Source: Cordylochernes scorpioides (taxonomy: Eukaryota > Arthropoda > Arachnida > Pseudoscorpiones > Chernetidae). Taken from it: 64,000 nucleotides of DNA. Within the stretch, counting starts at the first letter, position 1. The number at the start of each line of letters is the position of its first letter. The stretch covers positions 46,158,443-46,222,442 of the forward strand of contig CP092874.1 in assembly GCA_030710605.1 (NCBI GenBank), in the 5' to 3' direction. The translations under genes were made by a program, and so were the position numbers. The notes beneath the pieces are model-generated. The model saw only the letters and a program-made list of their open reading frames with translations, did no database searches and was not told the DNA's origin. Of this stretch, positions 1-10,940 are shown piece after piece.

Positions 1-655
1 TTGATGACAACGAGAAAAAAAAAATGTGTGTAATTAAATGTTTAACTGAGGGCGTCGCTACTTCCCAGGATCACAATCAGCTTCTATATCCAAGAAGGAT
101 GGTAACGCCCCTTTCACCTTATAAATAGCCGCCATATTGAGAAAGAGATCGGTTTGTTTTAGTTCCCGTGTGTATTGACAACCAGAATATACTCCTTTGC
201 CAGCTGCGATGTCTCAAGTTGGACTATTGAGTTCTCTCTTCTTTGTTCCTGTGTGCTGCAACACTTCGGTGACCACGACTGCAAGATGGTCGTGTTGTAT
301 AATAAACACCTCTGTAAATAATTATACGCATGATTGACATGTGCCATTACATCACAATATGTAATTTACTCTGTATAAACTGAGGATAATAAATTAAACT
401 GTGTAATGGAAGAAGAGTTGAGCTGAATAGCAAAAAGAGATTAGAGTATAAGAAGCCCAACAACATGTAAAAACGAAACCTAAATATGTCAGGGTGTAAC
501 CAGGAAGTCGTTAAGAGTGTACAATCACATATCCTTCGATCCACGGCTTTATTGCATCCGCTGAAACCCAGTAATTCCTCTCAGCAAGATATATAAACCT
601 CCGCCCTAGCCGAAAATATATAGTCACTTGAGCATCAGCGGAAGCCCTCGAAAAA
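1..655. other. AT-rich flank, no gene recognised
   Basis: I see no supported gene. Short open frames on the minus strand have no recognisable domain. A TATA-like string lies near 121-127 (ataaatag context), but nothing downstream supports a promoter. The right edge runs into the left LTR-like part of the outer copia element. Confidence 0.4.
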
Positions 656-950
656 TGTTTGATTAATCTTCTTGGGTTCAGTTCGGTCAAAAATATTATT
701 TTGTGTTGACTTTTCTTAGACTTTTTAAAAGATACTGACCCCAAGTAGATTAATCAAACCTTTTTTAATTTACTGTAGATAGAATAAAATAAACGAATAA
801 AGAAAGAAATAGCATATAAAGATAGTGAACAAAAATTTGTCTTTTTCTTTAGGTGAGCACCTATTTTCTTGTGATCTTACACACATACCCTGTGAAATAA
901 TTAATTAATTAAACTTAAAATATATATACAACACACGCTTCCCTATGTGT
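656..950 (-). repeat. Candidate 3' LTR of the outer Ty1/copia element
   Basis: On the minus strand this lies directly after the copia pol stop. It shares strings with 9790-10020, notably gtgatcttacacaca and the block around 'gaccccaag' preceded by 'ctttttaaaa'. The two copies are diverged with indels, so this is an old pair. Edges are approximate. A related LTR that landed there independently is possible. Confidence 0.45.
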
Positions 951-956
951 AAGCCC

Positions 957-1075
957 TAATCAGCAAGTCCAAAGCTATCTGCACATTTTCGTAGTTTGTC
1001 CTTAGGGAGACTCTCCGTTAGTATATCTGCCTCCAAGTTAATTACGTTGTCCGCAGAGTTTGGCTGTATAGCCTG
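957..1075 (-). pseudogene. Copia pol C-terminus (end of RNase H), minus strand
   Basis: Read on the minus strand this gives the typical end of a copia polyprotein, ADILTESLPKDKLRKCADS followed by FGLAD and a stop. It continues the RNase H reading that breaks off at 7225 on the far side of the BEL insertion. The two halves were contiguous before that insertion, because only the 5-bp TSD gcctg (1071-1075 and 7220-7224) separates them. Confidence 0.85.
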
Positions 1076-1451
1076 TGTTGGAAAAGAGGGAGTTCGAAGC
1101 AGCCAATGAGAGGCCGACGGAGGGGGTTACGGGGATGCAGCGGCTGAAATGAGAAAACAATAACAGAAGAACTTGTAAACAACTTTCGAACGCGAAGATT
1201 TGCCCTGAAACCCCGATTATTTTAGTGTAAATATTTAAATATATAATTTATTAAATAATACTTTACTATTTTTCATAATTTATAATAAATATAATTTCCC
1301 TCCTGTTTTCGTCGTATATTTTAAAAGTGCTATAAGCAGCGACACCACAAATTTGAACCTTCAACCCCGCCGACCAAGAATATAGGTGAGCAACTCCCTC
1401 TATAGAACTTAGATCATCGTCACAACACAGAGTGGCGGTGAAATCGCAATA
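1076..1451 (+). repeat. 5' LTR of BEL/Pao element
   Basis: It starts tgttgg and ends gcaata, exactly the same length as 6844-7219. The next bases (ttttcggcatcccagccggga) are in the position and style of a BEL primer-binding site. Confidence 0.9.
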
Positions 1452-1560
1452 TTTTCGGCATCCCAGCCGGGACTATTGAAGGTAAATTATAGAAAAAAGC
1501 ATTCTGAGCTGACCATTTTATAGCTCGCTAGCTAACCCTACTTGCCGCTTTGTTTACAAG

Positions 1561-2645
1561 ATGGCGGAAGAATTAATTATACGTTTAAAAAAGAAGCGGG
1601 CTATTAACAGATCATATTTAACTAAAACATGCAATAAGATTGAAAGTGGACTTGACACGCTAATGAGAATTGATCTTGAAGAATTATTAGAACAATTGAA
1701 TGAATCATTTAACGAACTCAAATTAGTTGATCACGAAATAGAAACGCTTCTTGAAACTGATGAATTAGAGAGGGAATTATAGGGCGTAGAGGAATATCGA
1801 GAGAAATATATTACTTGGAGATTTGGGGCAAATAAAAAGATTCGCCAATCAGATTTTCATGGCGAAAATATACCGAATTCGAACTCACGAATAGATGAAT
1901 CCGAAATGAGACATTATGTACCTTCCTACACGACTGTGAAGCTTCCGAAATTGATGATATCGAAATTTTATGGAATCTTTAGTGAATGGCTGACGTTCTG
2001 GAATTCTTTTGATGCAGCTATTCACCAGAACAACTCACTGAACTCGATCGATAAATTTAACTATCTGAAGTCACATCTCGGCGGATCTTCACTAAACACA
2101 GTCGAAGGTTTCGCTTTATCTGCGGACAATTATGAGAAAGCTATAAAATTGTTCAAAGACAGATTTGGGCGAGAAGACATTTTGATTAGCCGACATATGA
2201 ACAATTTGTTGTCAATGAGGTCATTCAAAACGTCAAGAGATGTAAGAACCTTCCGCGAACTTTTTGACAACCTTTCTGTTCAAATAAGAAGTCTCGAGTC
2301 ACTAAACGTGTCCATTGATGTTTACGGACAACTGTTGTGTCCGATAATAATAAAGCTTCTACCTGCCGACCATAATTTGGAATTGAACAAAGAACTCCTG
2401 ACAGGTTACGTAATTAATAACTTGATTACCTTTCTAGAAATCGATACCGGGAATGAATCAACTTGTAAACCTAATTTAGTAAGCAAACATCCAAAGACAA
2501 GATTCTACAATGAAAAACCAATTGCGACAGCATCAGAACTTTTGAATTCAGTTCACAAATCGAATGGATGTGTATTTTGTGGTAAAGACAATCATGGAAG
2601 CCCTAAGTGTGACTTTGCCGCTAATTTGAATTTAAACGAAAAATA
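1561..2645 (+). pseudogene. BEL/Pao gag (DUF1759-like) with zinc knuckle
   Basis: The first ORF (1561-1782) begins MAEELIIRLKKKRAINRSYL and is a charged helical N-terminus. It ends at a TAG, and the frame reopens at 1906-2646. Here 'LPKLMISKFYGIFSEWLTFW', then 'FNYLKSHLGG' and 'YEKAIKLFKDRFGR' are the signature blocks of BEL gag capsids. Near the end CVFCGKDNHGSPKC is a CCHC-type knuckle. One in-frame stop at 1780-1782 and the stop at 2644 make it non-functional as it stands. Confidence 0.88.
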
Positions 2646-2815
2646 AGCACTCATGAGAAAAAAAAAGGTTTTTGTTATAAATGTCTTCGGCCTTCTCATT
2701 TAAGTAAATTTTTCAGAAATGTAGTCCGTTTTTCGATCTGCAACATGTCTTCCCACCTGGATGTAATGTGTACAAAACCGATTTTAGATCGAGGTGATCT
2801 TCTAAGTCTCCAACG

Positions 2816-3883
2816 GTGCAAGATGAAACTCTCGGCAACTTATCAACCTCCCCAGACGTCTTGTTACCTACTTTGAGAGTGACCTTCAAAGGGAACAGAA
2901 CGGAGAAGACGACACGGGCTATAAAAGACACCGGATCCCAAAGATCATATATTTTGCATAGCACAGCAATGGAAATGGAATACGAACAATCTAGGAGAGA
3001 GTTCTTCTAGCATTCCTTGTTTGGAGGATCAAGTACCGACGTAGTTGAACATGAGGTCTATACCATTCATTTATCTGACATTAATAATTCCTATCGCTGT
3101 GAGTTTGAAGCACTAGGTCAACCCCTTATCTGTGGAAACATACCTCCGGTGTGTCCTAGATCATTTTTAGAAGTGAGTGAAGAACTCGACGTGTCTGATT
3201 TGATGAGAGATTATTTAGAAGTCCTTATAGGTGCGGACATCGCCTGGAGATTGCTAACTGACTAACAGAGAAGAATCTCATCTGGACTGGTGACAATCCG
3301 TACCAAACTAGGATGGACTGTGATGGGAAAGATTCCTCTAACGGAGGTGAGAGATGACACAAGCTCACTTAGCGTGACCACACTTCTATTTTTGGATTTA
3401 GAAAACTTGTGGAAATTAGATGCAATTGGGGTCTCTGACGCGGAGGTTGAGAAGAAGACCAAGTCATTACAAGCTGAAATGGAGGAACATTTCGCCCACA
3501 CAACGACGAGAGATATTGAGGGGCGCTATGAAGTAGCTCTACCCTGGGTGCAAGACAAGGAAAGGATTCCTTCGAATAGAGACCTAGCCGTAAACCAAAT
3601 AAGTTCTGTAAGAAGAAAACTTGAGAAGTTGGAGACATGAAAGAGTATGGACAAATCTTTGAGGAATGGATGAATCAGGGGATAATAGAGTATGCCAGAG
3701 AATAGGGCCAGTATTTAATGCGTCGGCCCGGATGAGAGGTAAACTTTCCCTGAATGACTGTCTGGATAAGGGACCCAATTTGATAGAAATATACCAAGAC
3801 TTTTAAATAAATTCCGGAAATATGAAGTAGGTGTCTCTTCGGATATTGAGAAAGCATTTTTACAAATTGGAATAAAGGAAGAA
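2816..3883 (+). pseudogene. BEL/Pao protease and start of reverse transcriptase
   Basis: Around 2930-2960 the frame reads AIKDTGSQRSYI, the DTGSQRS active-site loop of BEL aspartic proteases. A stop at 3008 interrupts it. The next segments carry BEL linker motifs: 'IGADIAWRLL' near 3230, 'TKLGWTVMGK' near 3300, 'EGRYEVALPW' near 3530. RT begins near 3640 with frame changes and reaches 'DIEKAFLQIGIKEE', motif A of RT, where a LINE is inserted at 3884. There are several stops and shifts. Confidence 0.85.
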
Positions 3884-5811
3884 ACAGAAAAATACCCGCA
3901 ACTCTGGACGAACTCAATAGTACACCCCATATATAAAAGCGGTGATAAGAACAACCCGACAAATTATAGAGGGATTGCCCTCTGCAGTAATATATCTAAA
4001 TTATTCACTACAATACTAAGAAACAGATTAAACAACTGGATAGAAAAAAGAGAGATTATTTTAGAAAATCAAGCAGGTTTCCGTAAGAACAGATCATGCA
4101 CTAACCACATACTACTACTGAATTCACTCATCCAATTATCTTTGAGAAGAAAACGAGGCAAGCTATATGTCTTCTTCGTCGATTTGACTAAAGCTTCGAC
4201 ACAGTACCACATGATTTACTTTGGCAAAAATTGCATAAAATGGGCATTAGCAATAAATTTGTAATGCTGATAAAAAACTTTTACCAAGAAGCTAAGATTA
4301 CTATCCGATGGAAAGGGCAATATTCAAGTAATGTGAAAATTAATTCTGGAGTGTTGCAGGGAGAATCACTTTCCCCACTTTTATTTATATTATATATGGC
4401 CGACCTAATAGAACTTTATAATAACTCAGCACTTACAGGATTTCATCTCCCTGATTTTGGCGTTTTACACCTACTTATGTATGCGGATGACATAATTGGA
4501 GAATCTAAAATTAACCTACAAACTAAAATAAATTTACTAAAGTCTTATCTGGACAATAACAAATTAGTTTTAAATGAAAATAAGTCCAAGGTGATGGTAT
4601 TTAGAAATGGATGAAGACCGGCAAGACACGAAAACTGGTACTGGGGGGACATCCCACTGACTGTTGCGTCCAATATTATGTATTTGGGATTTCCATTCAC
4701 TACCACTAATAATAGCAAAAAGGTAGCCCTCTTTTATAAAGCCAAAGCAAATACGGCAATAAATGCAACTATTAGACTGATAAAAAGGGAAAAAATTAAT
4801 TCATTAAAAGTTGCACTGAATTTATTTGACTCAGTTATTAAATCAATACTACTCTATGCGGCCCCTGTGTGGGCTTGGGACAATACCGATATTATAGACC
4901 AAATACAGAATACGTTTATTAAAAACTTTCTGAATCTGCCAAGATATATACCGGGGTATATTGTAAGGTTGGAAACAGGCAGATTATCTCTGACTTTTAC
5001 ATCGATCAAACTAATTATGAAATATTTCATTAGATTACAGGAAATGGAAGAAAATAGACTACCTAAGCTATGCTGGAATAGATTGAAGGAAATTTCCTTA
5101 ATGACAAAAAAACCTATAGGGTTCTGTAAAAATATCATGGATATCATCAATCATTGTGGACTCACACGGCTAAACCTTAGGTTAAATTATGATGACATAC
5201 AGATCGAACTACCGAATATACTAAAAATAAAAATTGAACAGCTATTGCAGCAAGATCTGGCAAAATTATCTCTTACGAAAACATACTCAAACTATAGGTT
5301 ACTTTATGATTCATTCATTCCAGAACATTATTTTTCATGCAATCTGTCCTCAGCTTTAGTGAGTTTTATTGCACAGATCAGGATAATATCAACATTGATC
5401 AAGAAAATCATATCTACGTAATTAAGAAAGAAGATTTGTACTGTAAGTTATGCGGAGGTCAGATAACCGATGAGATATACCATTTTACTGCCGAGTGCGG
5501 AGATCTGGAAGATGAGAGAAAAAAGATCCTGAAAAAAGTCTTCCTAGACCACATTTGAACTCATTAAAGACAATAAAAGCTGTTTCAGATAAGAAAAGTT
5601 GGGCAATAGAACTGTTCAACTACCAAAAATCGGTTGTAAATAAAATTGCACTCGTGGAAGAGAGAAGAACAGGGGCACAATAAAAATATTTGCTATACTT
5701 TAATTGTAAATACTCCATCTCTCCTTTTTCTCTTGTGTTGAATATTGTCAGTAATTCAAAGGCGAATCTGTACAGGGCAAGATGCCCTAATAAAGCTGTT
5801 TTGTTGTTGTT
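3884..5811 (+). mobile_element. 5'-truncated LINE inserted in BEL RT
   Basis: The insert is flanked by a 12-bp duplication ataaaggaagaa (3872-3883 and 5812-5823). The 5' end is truncated inside the RT N-terminal region. The 3' end is ccctaataaagctg followed by a short T-rich (TTG)n tail instead of poly(A). The same tail ends the copy at 24055-25029, which matches this one almost base for base over its length. Confidence 0.92.
3905..5680 (+). pseudogene. LINE reverse transcriptase with C-terminal CCHC motif
   Basis: Visible RT blocks: 'HPIYKSGDKNNPTNYRGIAL' (motif 0/1) near 3925; 'ENQAGFRKNRSC' near 4070; 'FFVDLTKA' near 4175 followed by a frameshift; 'SGVLQGESLSPLLF' near 4350; 'LLMYADDI' near 4475, the catalytic box. 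After a stop at 4612 the thumb and C-terminal region reopen (4678-5421). A one-base deletion near 5401, relative to the 24-25 kb copy, shifts the end. The last ORF has CKLCGGQ...H...C, the terminal zinc-knuckle-like motif seen in several LINE clades. The clade (Jockey/CR1/R1-like) cannot be settled by eye. Confidence 0.85.
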
Positions 5812-5823
5812 ATAAAGGAAGAA

Positions 5824-6700
5824 GACCGAGATGCTGCAGTTTTTGAAATAGTAGGAGTTGATCTAACTGGACATCTTATCTTAAAGAATGAGAAGAAAGC
5901 ATGGATTGTCATATTCGCATGCGCAGTGTATAGAGGAGTTCATCTGACACTTGTGGACATATTTGTCTATTGAAGCCTTCCTCCAAGCTTTCCGCCGATT
6001 TATTGCTCGAAGAGGTTGACCATTGATTGTGTATTCGGATAACGGGACTAATTTCCGAGGCACGGCTAATACATTAAAGAAGATTGATTTTTGAGATTAA
6101 AATGTGATCCCACATTTAAAAACATCACCTGGAAATTCATACCGCCTGGTGCTCCTTGGTGGGGTGGATGGTGGGAGGGTTTGATTGGAATGATGAAACA
6201 ATTGTTTTATAGGGTTCTCGGTCAAACCTCCTTGGGATATGAAGAACTGTCCACGGTAATGTGTGACGTCAAAAGCTTAATGAACACACGCCCCCTGACC
6301 TACCTACCTGAAGAAAGTGAGGATCTCGTTCCATTGACACCTTCGTTGTTCTTACATGAGGTCAAAGAGGTTGGCGTACCTGACCTGGACTTGATTGATA
6401 ACCAGATCCTCTCCCGCAAATATCGATATATCAAACATGTACGAGAAGATCTTAGAGAAGGATTTCTCGTATCGAATATTTTGGATTCCTGAGACAAGAA
6501 ACGAGACGCCTGAAGACTACCATACCATTCAAGGTGGGAGACATGGCGCTCATTGGACAAGAGAGTTTAAAGAGACTACACTGGCCGCTAGCCAGAATAA
6601 TCCAACTCTATCCAGGAAAAGACGGACTTGTGAGGGTTGCGAAAGTGAAAACTTCATCAGGTGATAAAATAAGACCTATTTAAAAACTCTACAATTTAGA
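5824..6700 (+). pseudogene. BEL/Pao integrase core and C-terminal domain
   Basis: It begins 'AVFEIVGVDLTGHLIL' with 'KKAWIVIFACAVYRGVHL', the first-Asp block of BEL integrase. It passes stops near 5973 and reaches 'DNGTNFRG' in shifted frame near 6040 (second Asp). ORF 6091-6492 holds 'FIPPGAPWWGGWWEGLIG', 'NTRPLTYLPEESEDL' and 'LTPSLFL', with the catalytic Glu in WWEGLIG and the DUF5641-type tail. A frameshift near 6490 leads into the final 'WPLARIIQLYPGKDGLVRVA' block. Several lesions make it inactive. Confidence 0.88.
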
Positions 6701-6843
6701 GATAACGCCCGAGATAAGATGTCGAGAATCTCTAACGAAGCGATCTCCCACACAAGAAGTTAAGAGACCCAACCGATTGGATCTACTGAATTTTTCCCTT
6801 CCATGTTTGAGTCGTCGAGGCGCCAACTCAAAGGTGGGAGAAA

Positions 6844-7219
6844 TGTTGGAAAAGAAGGAGTTCGAAGCAGCCAATGAGAGGCCGGCGGAGGGGGCTACGG
6901 AGATGCAGCGGCTGAAATGAAAAAAACAATAAAATAAGAACTTGTAAACAACTTTCGAACGCGAAGATTTGCCCTGATCCCCAATTCTTTTAGTGTAAAT
7001 ATTTAAATATATAATTAATTAAATAATATTTTACTATTTTCATAATTTATAATAAATATAAATTTCCCTCCTGTTTTCGTCGTATATTGCAAAAGTTCTA
7101 TAAGCAGCGACACCACAAATTTGAACCTTCAACCCCGCCGACCAAGAATAGAGGTGAGCGACTTCCTCTATAGAACTTAGATCATTGTCACAACACAGAG
7201 TGGCGGTGAAATCGCAATA
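6844..7219 (+). repeat. 3' LTR of BEL/Pao element
   Basis: It is 376 bp, aligned without net length change to 1076-1451, and is preceded by a purine tract (ggtgggagaaa). It is followed by TSD gcctg and by copia RNase H sequence on the minus strand. Confidence 0.9.
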
Positions 7220-7224
7220 GCCTG

Positions 7225-7645
7225 AGTAGAATTTTGCGTTCTGGTTGTGCACCAGCTCGCATCAGTACGTATTGTGATAATGTATTCTGTTGGCTTATAC
7301 GCTAATTTTTTTTTCTTGACCCCTTCAGGTATCTTTAGATCCTTTTAATTCCCGTTGAGTGTATTTTCTCTCGGATCATTATTATACAGAGATAAATTGT
7401 TGACGTTGAAGGATATTTCCGGTCGAGAGATACATAAGTGATCCAATCATTTCCTGGTATACGGTTTTATCTACTGGCTTAGAGTCCAAATGGTTCTATA
7501 CCTTTATTTTCCGTTAGGATGACATATTTTTCTATTTCTGAGGCTAGGGTATCATTAATTTTCTTACTGGTTCCAGCGATGATAAGATCATCTACATATA
7601 GACCCAGTATTGCATACTCTTCTCCTCTCTGGAGTTTATAGACAC
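7225..7645 (-). pseudogene. Outer copia RT/RNase H segment, minus strand
   Basis: The minus strand gives 'YAILGLYVDDLIIAGTSKK', the copia RT catalytic box YVDD, near 7590-7640. A frameshift near 7490 leads to 'VYQEMIGSLMYLSTGN', the conserved block between RT and RNase H. After stops comes 'IRTDASWCTTRTQNST', the RNase H start, at the BEL border. The reading resumes at 1075. The region upstream of RT (integrase, protease) is missing and replaced by 7646-8786. Confidence 0.88.
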
Positions 7646-8365
7646 ACTAGCCGAATGACCCGGGCAACGCCCGTGTTTTACCCGATTGAATGTTTTTATT
7701 CAAATACTATTTGTTACAATTATAAATTGGCGCCTTAAATAAATGCATATATTAGTTGATAACTATAGCCTATGTGCTTTATCTGTCTATGTGCTGTTGG
7801 CTTCCGTAGGCGTCTCTTACTGGGAAAAAGAAAGAAAGGATTCCATTTAGTTATTAACTAATATATGCATTTATTTAAGGAGCGACCCGCTCCAACACAA
7901 TAGTTACAAAAACGAAAAAGCGAGTGGGGGGGGGGCGAAGGTGGCGTGATCGTAGCCAACCTATAGGAGAGCGCCATTCCAAAAAAAAAAGCAAACGGTG
8001 ACAGAGATGAAAACTGAAGAATTAAGAGATGAAGAACGCATGACGCTCGTAACTGTATATTGGATGGATCACATTTTGTTCTAATTATTCCCAACTGTTA
8101 ATTTCGTTGATGCGTTTTTTTCCAAAATTTTACTGATTGTGGTAGGCCAAGCAGGCTTTTTTATAATTTACATACTTTGTTTTATTCACCTTTTGCATAG
8201 AAACATCTAGTTGTTTCATGTATACTGTCTCTTCTAACTCTCCATAGAGATAAGCTCCGTCTTCACATCATAAGTCTTTTTATTATTAAATTATTTTATT
8301 TTTGCTATTGGTATTTTCTTAGTTTTGTTTTCATAATTAAAAAAAAACATTATATCTTTAATATT
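7646..8365 (-). repeat. Helitron-like 3' end plus inverted repeats inside copia
   Basis: On the minus strand the left edge ends cgggcgttgcccgggtcattcggCTAG then T. That is a GC hairpin followed by CTAG|T, the form of a Helitron 3' terminus, and resembles the ends at 23718, 37201 and 56026. A further inverted repeat (aaataaatgcatatattagtt at 7736 and its complement at 7855) follows, then a G-run. No gene is seen. The right edge is undefined. Confidence 0.45.
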
Positions 8366-8786
8366 GTAATATAGATAATTCCCTCCTCACTGTATGACAA
8401 GATACCCGAGAGGCAGGGATCCCAGAGTGAAGTTGTAGAAAGGATCACACATGTGTGTGGGGAGGAGACGCGCCACGACGGCATCCCAATGTGGGGGGAG
8501 GAGGAGGGTTAAAAACAGATCTACGGTGACAGGAGACGTGGCAGGTTGGCTATGGGAAATGGGCGCCGGGCGTGTTGCCGTATGGACTGACCGGGAAGTA
8601 GGTGACGAGGAGGATCCCTATGGTGGCGGACAATGGAGGCAAGTTCATCTACTGTATATAATTACTAATCTACTTTATATAGCTCTTATAATAAATATAT
8701 CGTACTAAGCTGTATCCACAAAGAATCCACATTGTTCTCTTAGAAACCATGAACGTAAACATCGACGGCTGAGAAGCGTCGTAACA
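8366..8786 (+). repeat. Solo-LTR-like repeat (second copy at 38063-38545)
   Basis: It matches the reverse complement of 38063-38545 over its whole length: gagaggcagggatcccagag, cgccacgacggcat, gacgaggaggatccc, ctgtatccacaaa and the end gagaagcgtcgtaaca. An aataaa signal near 8690 sits about 95 bp before the end. Size, TGT/ACA-type edges and the signal position fit a solo LTR, but no TSD is evident. Confidence 0.55.
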
Positions 8787-8809
8787 ATATGTATACCTTC
8801 AGACAATAT

Positions 8810-9180
8810 GAAACAAAAGTTCTCTTGAGGGAAATTGATGCCCTAAAGACGAATTTTTCGCAGCAATATTTTTTGCCCACGTTATATGTTCATCTACAGT
8901 TTAATTATATTTCATTCAAATGTTCTTTAATTCTAAGCCTATATCAATGATCCTATTTTCCAAATTGCCTGTATAAGTTTTTCTCTGCGAATCCCAGACT
9001 TTCTTCGCATTTTTTTCTCCAAAAAAAAAAATCCAGCTTGTTCATTTGTTAACGTCGTGATGATTATCACAAATGTTTCATTATTTATTTCACTCCAAAT
9101 CTCCCAAGAATTTTTGTCTTCTATATCTGGTTCTATATCGGAAATTATACACATTTAAATAATTTTCTTCCTCTCATAAC
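8810..9180 (-). pseudogene. Outer copia gag fragment, minus strand
   Basis: ORF 9154-8939 on the minus strand reads '...DKNSWEIWSEINNETFVIII' and 'TLTNEQAG', a copia gag N-terminal pattern (W-x2-W...TL...Q). Past the stop the text continues 'VDEHITWAKNIAAKNSSLGH' and 'FPSREL', matching the gag helix before the zinc knuckle. A run of A shifts the frame near 9018-9028. It lies between the 5' LTR candidate and the RT remnant, in the correct order. Confidence 0.65.
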
Positions 9181-9621
9181 TGTGCCGATTTTAAAAGCCC
9201 AAAATTAACAATTAGTTCCTGTTAATGATTAAATTTTGGTTTGGGATAAGAAAAAATAGAATCAGACATTTTCGCCTTTTTGAAATAATAAACAAGCCAA
9301 TTTAATTTAATTACAATTATACACACATTCGTAAATATATTTAAATCTTCGGCAGCATTTAAACATGCGATATGAATATAATTTTTTTTTTTGCTTATAC
9401 CTAGTACACATGGTACAGGCCATGATAATCATAGTGAGTAGTTAGCGACTTCTTTTACTGCAAATGCACAACATGTATACACATGTGAAAAACAGTTGGA
9501 ATTTACACTTACAAATGTGCCAGAGCCCCCTTTGGATACTTGCACTCGCTGGTGGGGTTGGACTTTTGCAAGAATCGGGAGCCATTCAAGCATTTTTTAT
9601 AAATCAGAAAAAAGTGCCCAA

Positions 9622-9672
9622 TGCGGGAATAGAACCCGGGTCGTAGCGTTCGAAAACCATCCTTCCACCGAC
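9622..9672 (-). repeat. tRNA-like SINE head, minus strand
   Basis: On the minus strand gtcggtggaagg (A-box-like) is followed about 25 bases later by cccgggttctattcccgc, a B box. The same layout appears on plus at 37252-37318. No acceptor stem closes, so this is a SINE head or tRNA relic, not a tRNA gene. Confidence 0.5.
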
Positions 9673-9789
9673 CTCCATAATTTAAAATTAATCTATCAAA
9701 TACCTTAAATCTTTTCAGAAGGGCTTCACTTTAACGATTAGAATAAACTTCTTGCTTAAGCTTCTGATTAAATATTTTCGCTTTCGTTT

Positions 9790-10020
9790 GAGCTTTATAT
9801 CAAATAACGGAACTCTCCTCCCAATTGTTGAATTTGTTCAGACTTTTAAAAAGATTCCGACCCCAAGAATATTGATCAAATATTATTTTTATTGATTTAT
9901 ATATATATACTAAAGACGTTTACGGTTATTGCAATTTCTTGTGATCTTACACACAGACTCTGCACGAACAAATAATTATTTAAAATCAATATATATATAT
10001 ATATATAACCACTCTCTCAC
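9790..10020 (-). repeat. Candidate 5' LTR of the outer copia element
   Basis: It shares gtgatcttacacaca and gaccccaag-centred blocks with 656-950, in the same relative order and spacing. Its edge near 10020 is a (TA)n then (CACT)n-like run. With gag just downstream on the minus strand, this makes an outer copia of about 9 kb including its insertions. Confidence 0.45.
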
Positions 10021-10079
10021 TCACTCAACCAACATTAGATTGATTCATACATACTATTCTTGCTTTGACGAACAAAGTT

Positions 10080-10185
10080 GAGACTGAACATATAGAATAA
10101 TATCATGATAATAGAGGTTGTGCCTGGTCGGCATTCAGAGTTTTTAAAATTAAAGATACTTCGGCCAGTAAATCTTTTTTTTGTC
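10080..10185 (-). repeat. Penelope-like leader fragment, inverted relative to 10930-10975
   Basis: The minus strand reads agatttactggccgaagtat followed by an AT-rich run, the same as plus 10939-10960 directly after the ribozyme at 10882-10940. The two pieces are in opposite orientation, about 0.75 kb apart, a common arrangement for Penelope-like copies. Confidence 0.5.
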
Positions 10186-10433
10186 TTTGTTGTGTTGCCT
10201 CTGTGTGGGTTTCTCATTACCAGGCCACTACATTCTCTTAGAATTTATTAGTACACCAACTTCTACAATACGGACTGACTGAATGACTGCCTGACTAACT
10301 GCTAACAACTTGTAGCACTATTTATACATGAAGTCAGAAATGAGTATGCAAAGAGGATATTTGCATATCTGCAAATATCCCAAGTGTGCAAATACACAAC
10401 ACCTGACGCGTACATAGAAAACAGAATAGAGAT

Positions 10434-10690
10434 ATGTCCAAAGAATGGATCAATAGTATGGCCCACCACTGTTATGAAGGAACAAGACCTGGAGACTCAT
10501 TATCATCACTGCTTTCTAGAAACGAAGCCACAAAAATTGCAAGATTAAAAACCGGACATACTAGACCCATTATGTTCATTGATGGAGAAAGGTTTTATTG
10601 TCTGCTCAAATTGCTCCAACTCCACTGCAACTCCAGCACATATCCTGGACTGTATTGGAGCTAAGAAGGAAGATTATACAAGAACCCCAA
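10434..10690 (+). pseudogene. LINE RNase H tail fragment
   Basis: The ORF contains NEATKIARLKTGHTR, the 'xARLRTGHT' block found at the end of RNase H domains in arthropod LINEs. After a frameshift near 10590 another frame gives FIVCSNCSNSTATPAHILDC, the CxxC...HxxxxC tail motif. Only this fragment remains, and flanking RT is absent. Confidence 0.65.
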
Positions 10691-10881
10691 AACTATAGTG
10701 GAAAAAAGTATTGCTTTCAACCTTCATGACCTGTGGTAATCTTACTCATGGGATAATAATTTTAAAAAATTATCTCTGTCCTCGATAGAAGCAAATACAA
10801 AAAATTAAAATCACGCGTGATTGCGTGAGAACGCCCTTGCAACCTTAGGAATAATTTTTAACACCTTTCCGAATACTTTAA

Positions 10882-10940
10882 TTTTTATTTGTTTCTGACG
10901 AGGACAAAATATTTTTGTCGAAACGTCAAGATAATAAAAA
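10882..10940 (+). ncRNA. Hammerhead ribozyme, Penelope-like type
   Basis: Core order is complete on the plus strand: CTGACGA (10895-10901), a 7-bp stem II GACAAAA/TTTTGTC (10903-10909 with 10913-10919, loop TAT), GAAAC (10920-10924), then GTC (10925-10927), with cleavage expected after 10927. Stem I pairs ttt with aag (one G-T), has a 2x2 internal loop, then 8 bp tttttatt/aataaaaa (10882-10889 with 10933-10940). Stem III has no loop (ACGT), which would need a dimer. Minimal stem III is known for hammerheads in Penelope-like elements. Not tested for activity. Confidence 0.72.

Larger units (their letters stand above)
1076..7219 (+). mobile_element. BEL/Pao LTR retrotransposon, defective, inserted in copia
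   Basis: Two direct LTRs of 376 bp bound the element, with a 5-bp TSD gcctg outside, the usual size for BEL/Pao. Reading plus: LTR, gag (DUF1759-type), zinc knuckle, aspartic protease, start of RT, LINE insertion, integrase core and C-terminal domain, purine tract (aaaggtgggagaaa) and LTR. RNase H, most of RT and the integrase N-terminus are missing: the text goes from RT straight to integrase across the LINE TSD. Stops and frameshifts occur throughout. The LTRs differ by several substitutions, so it is not young. Confidence 0.92.
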
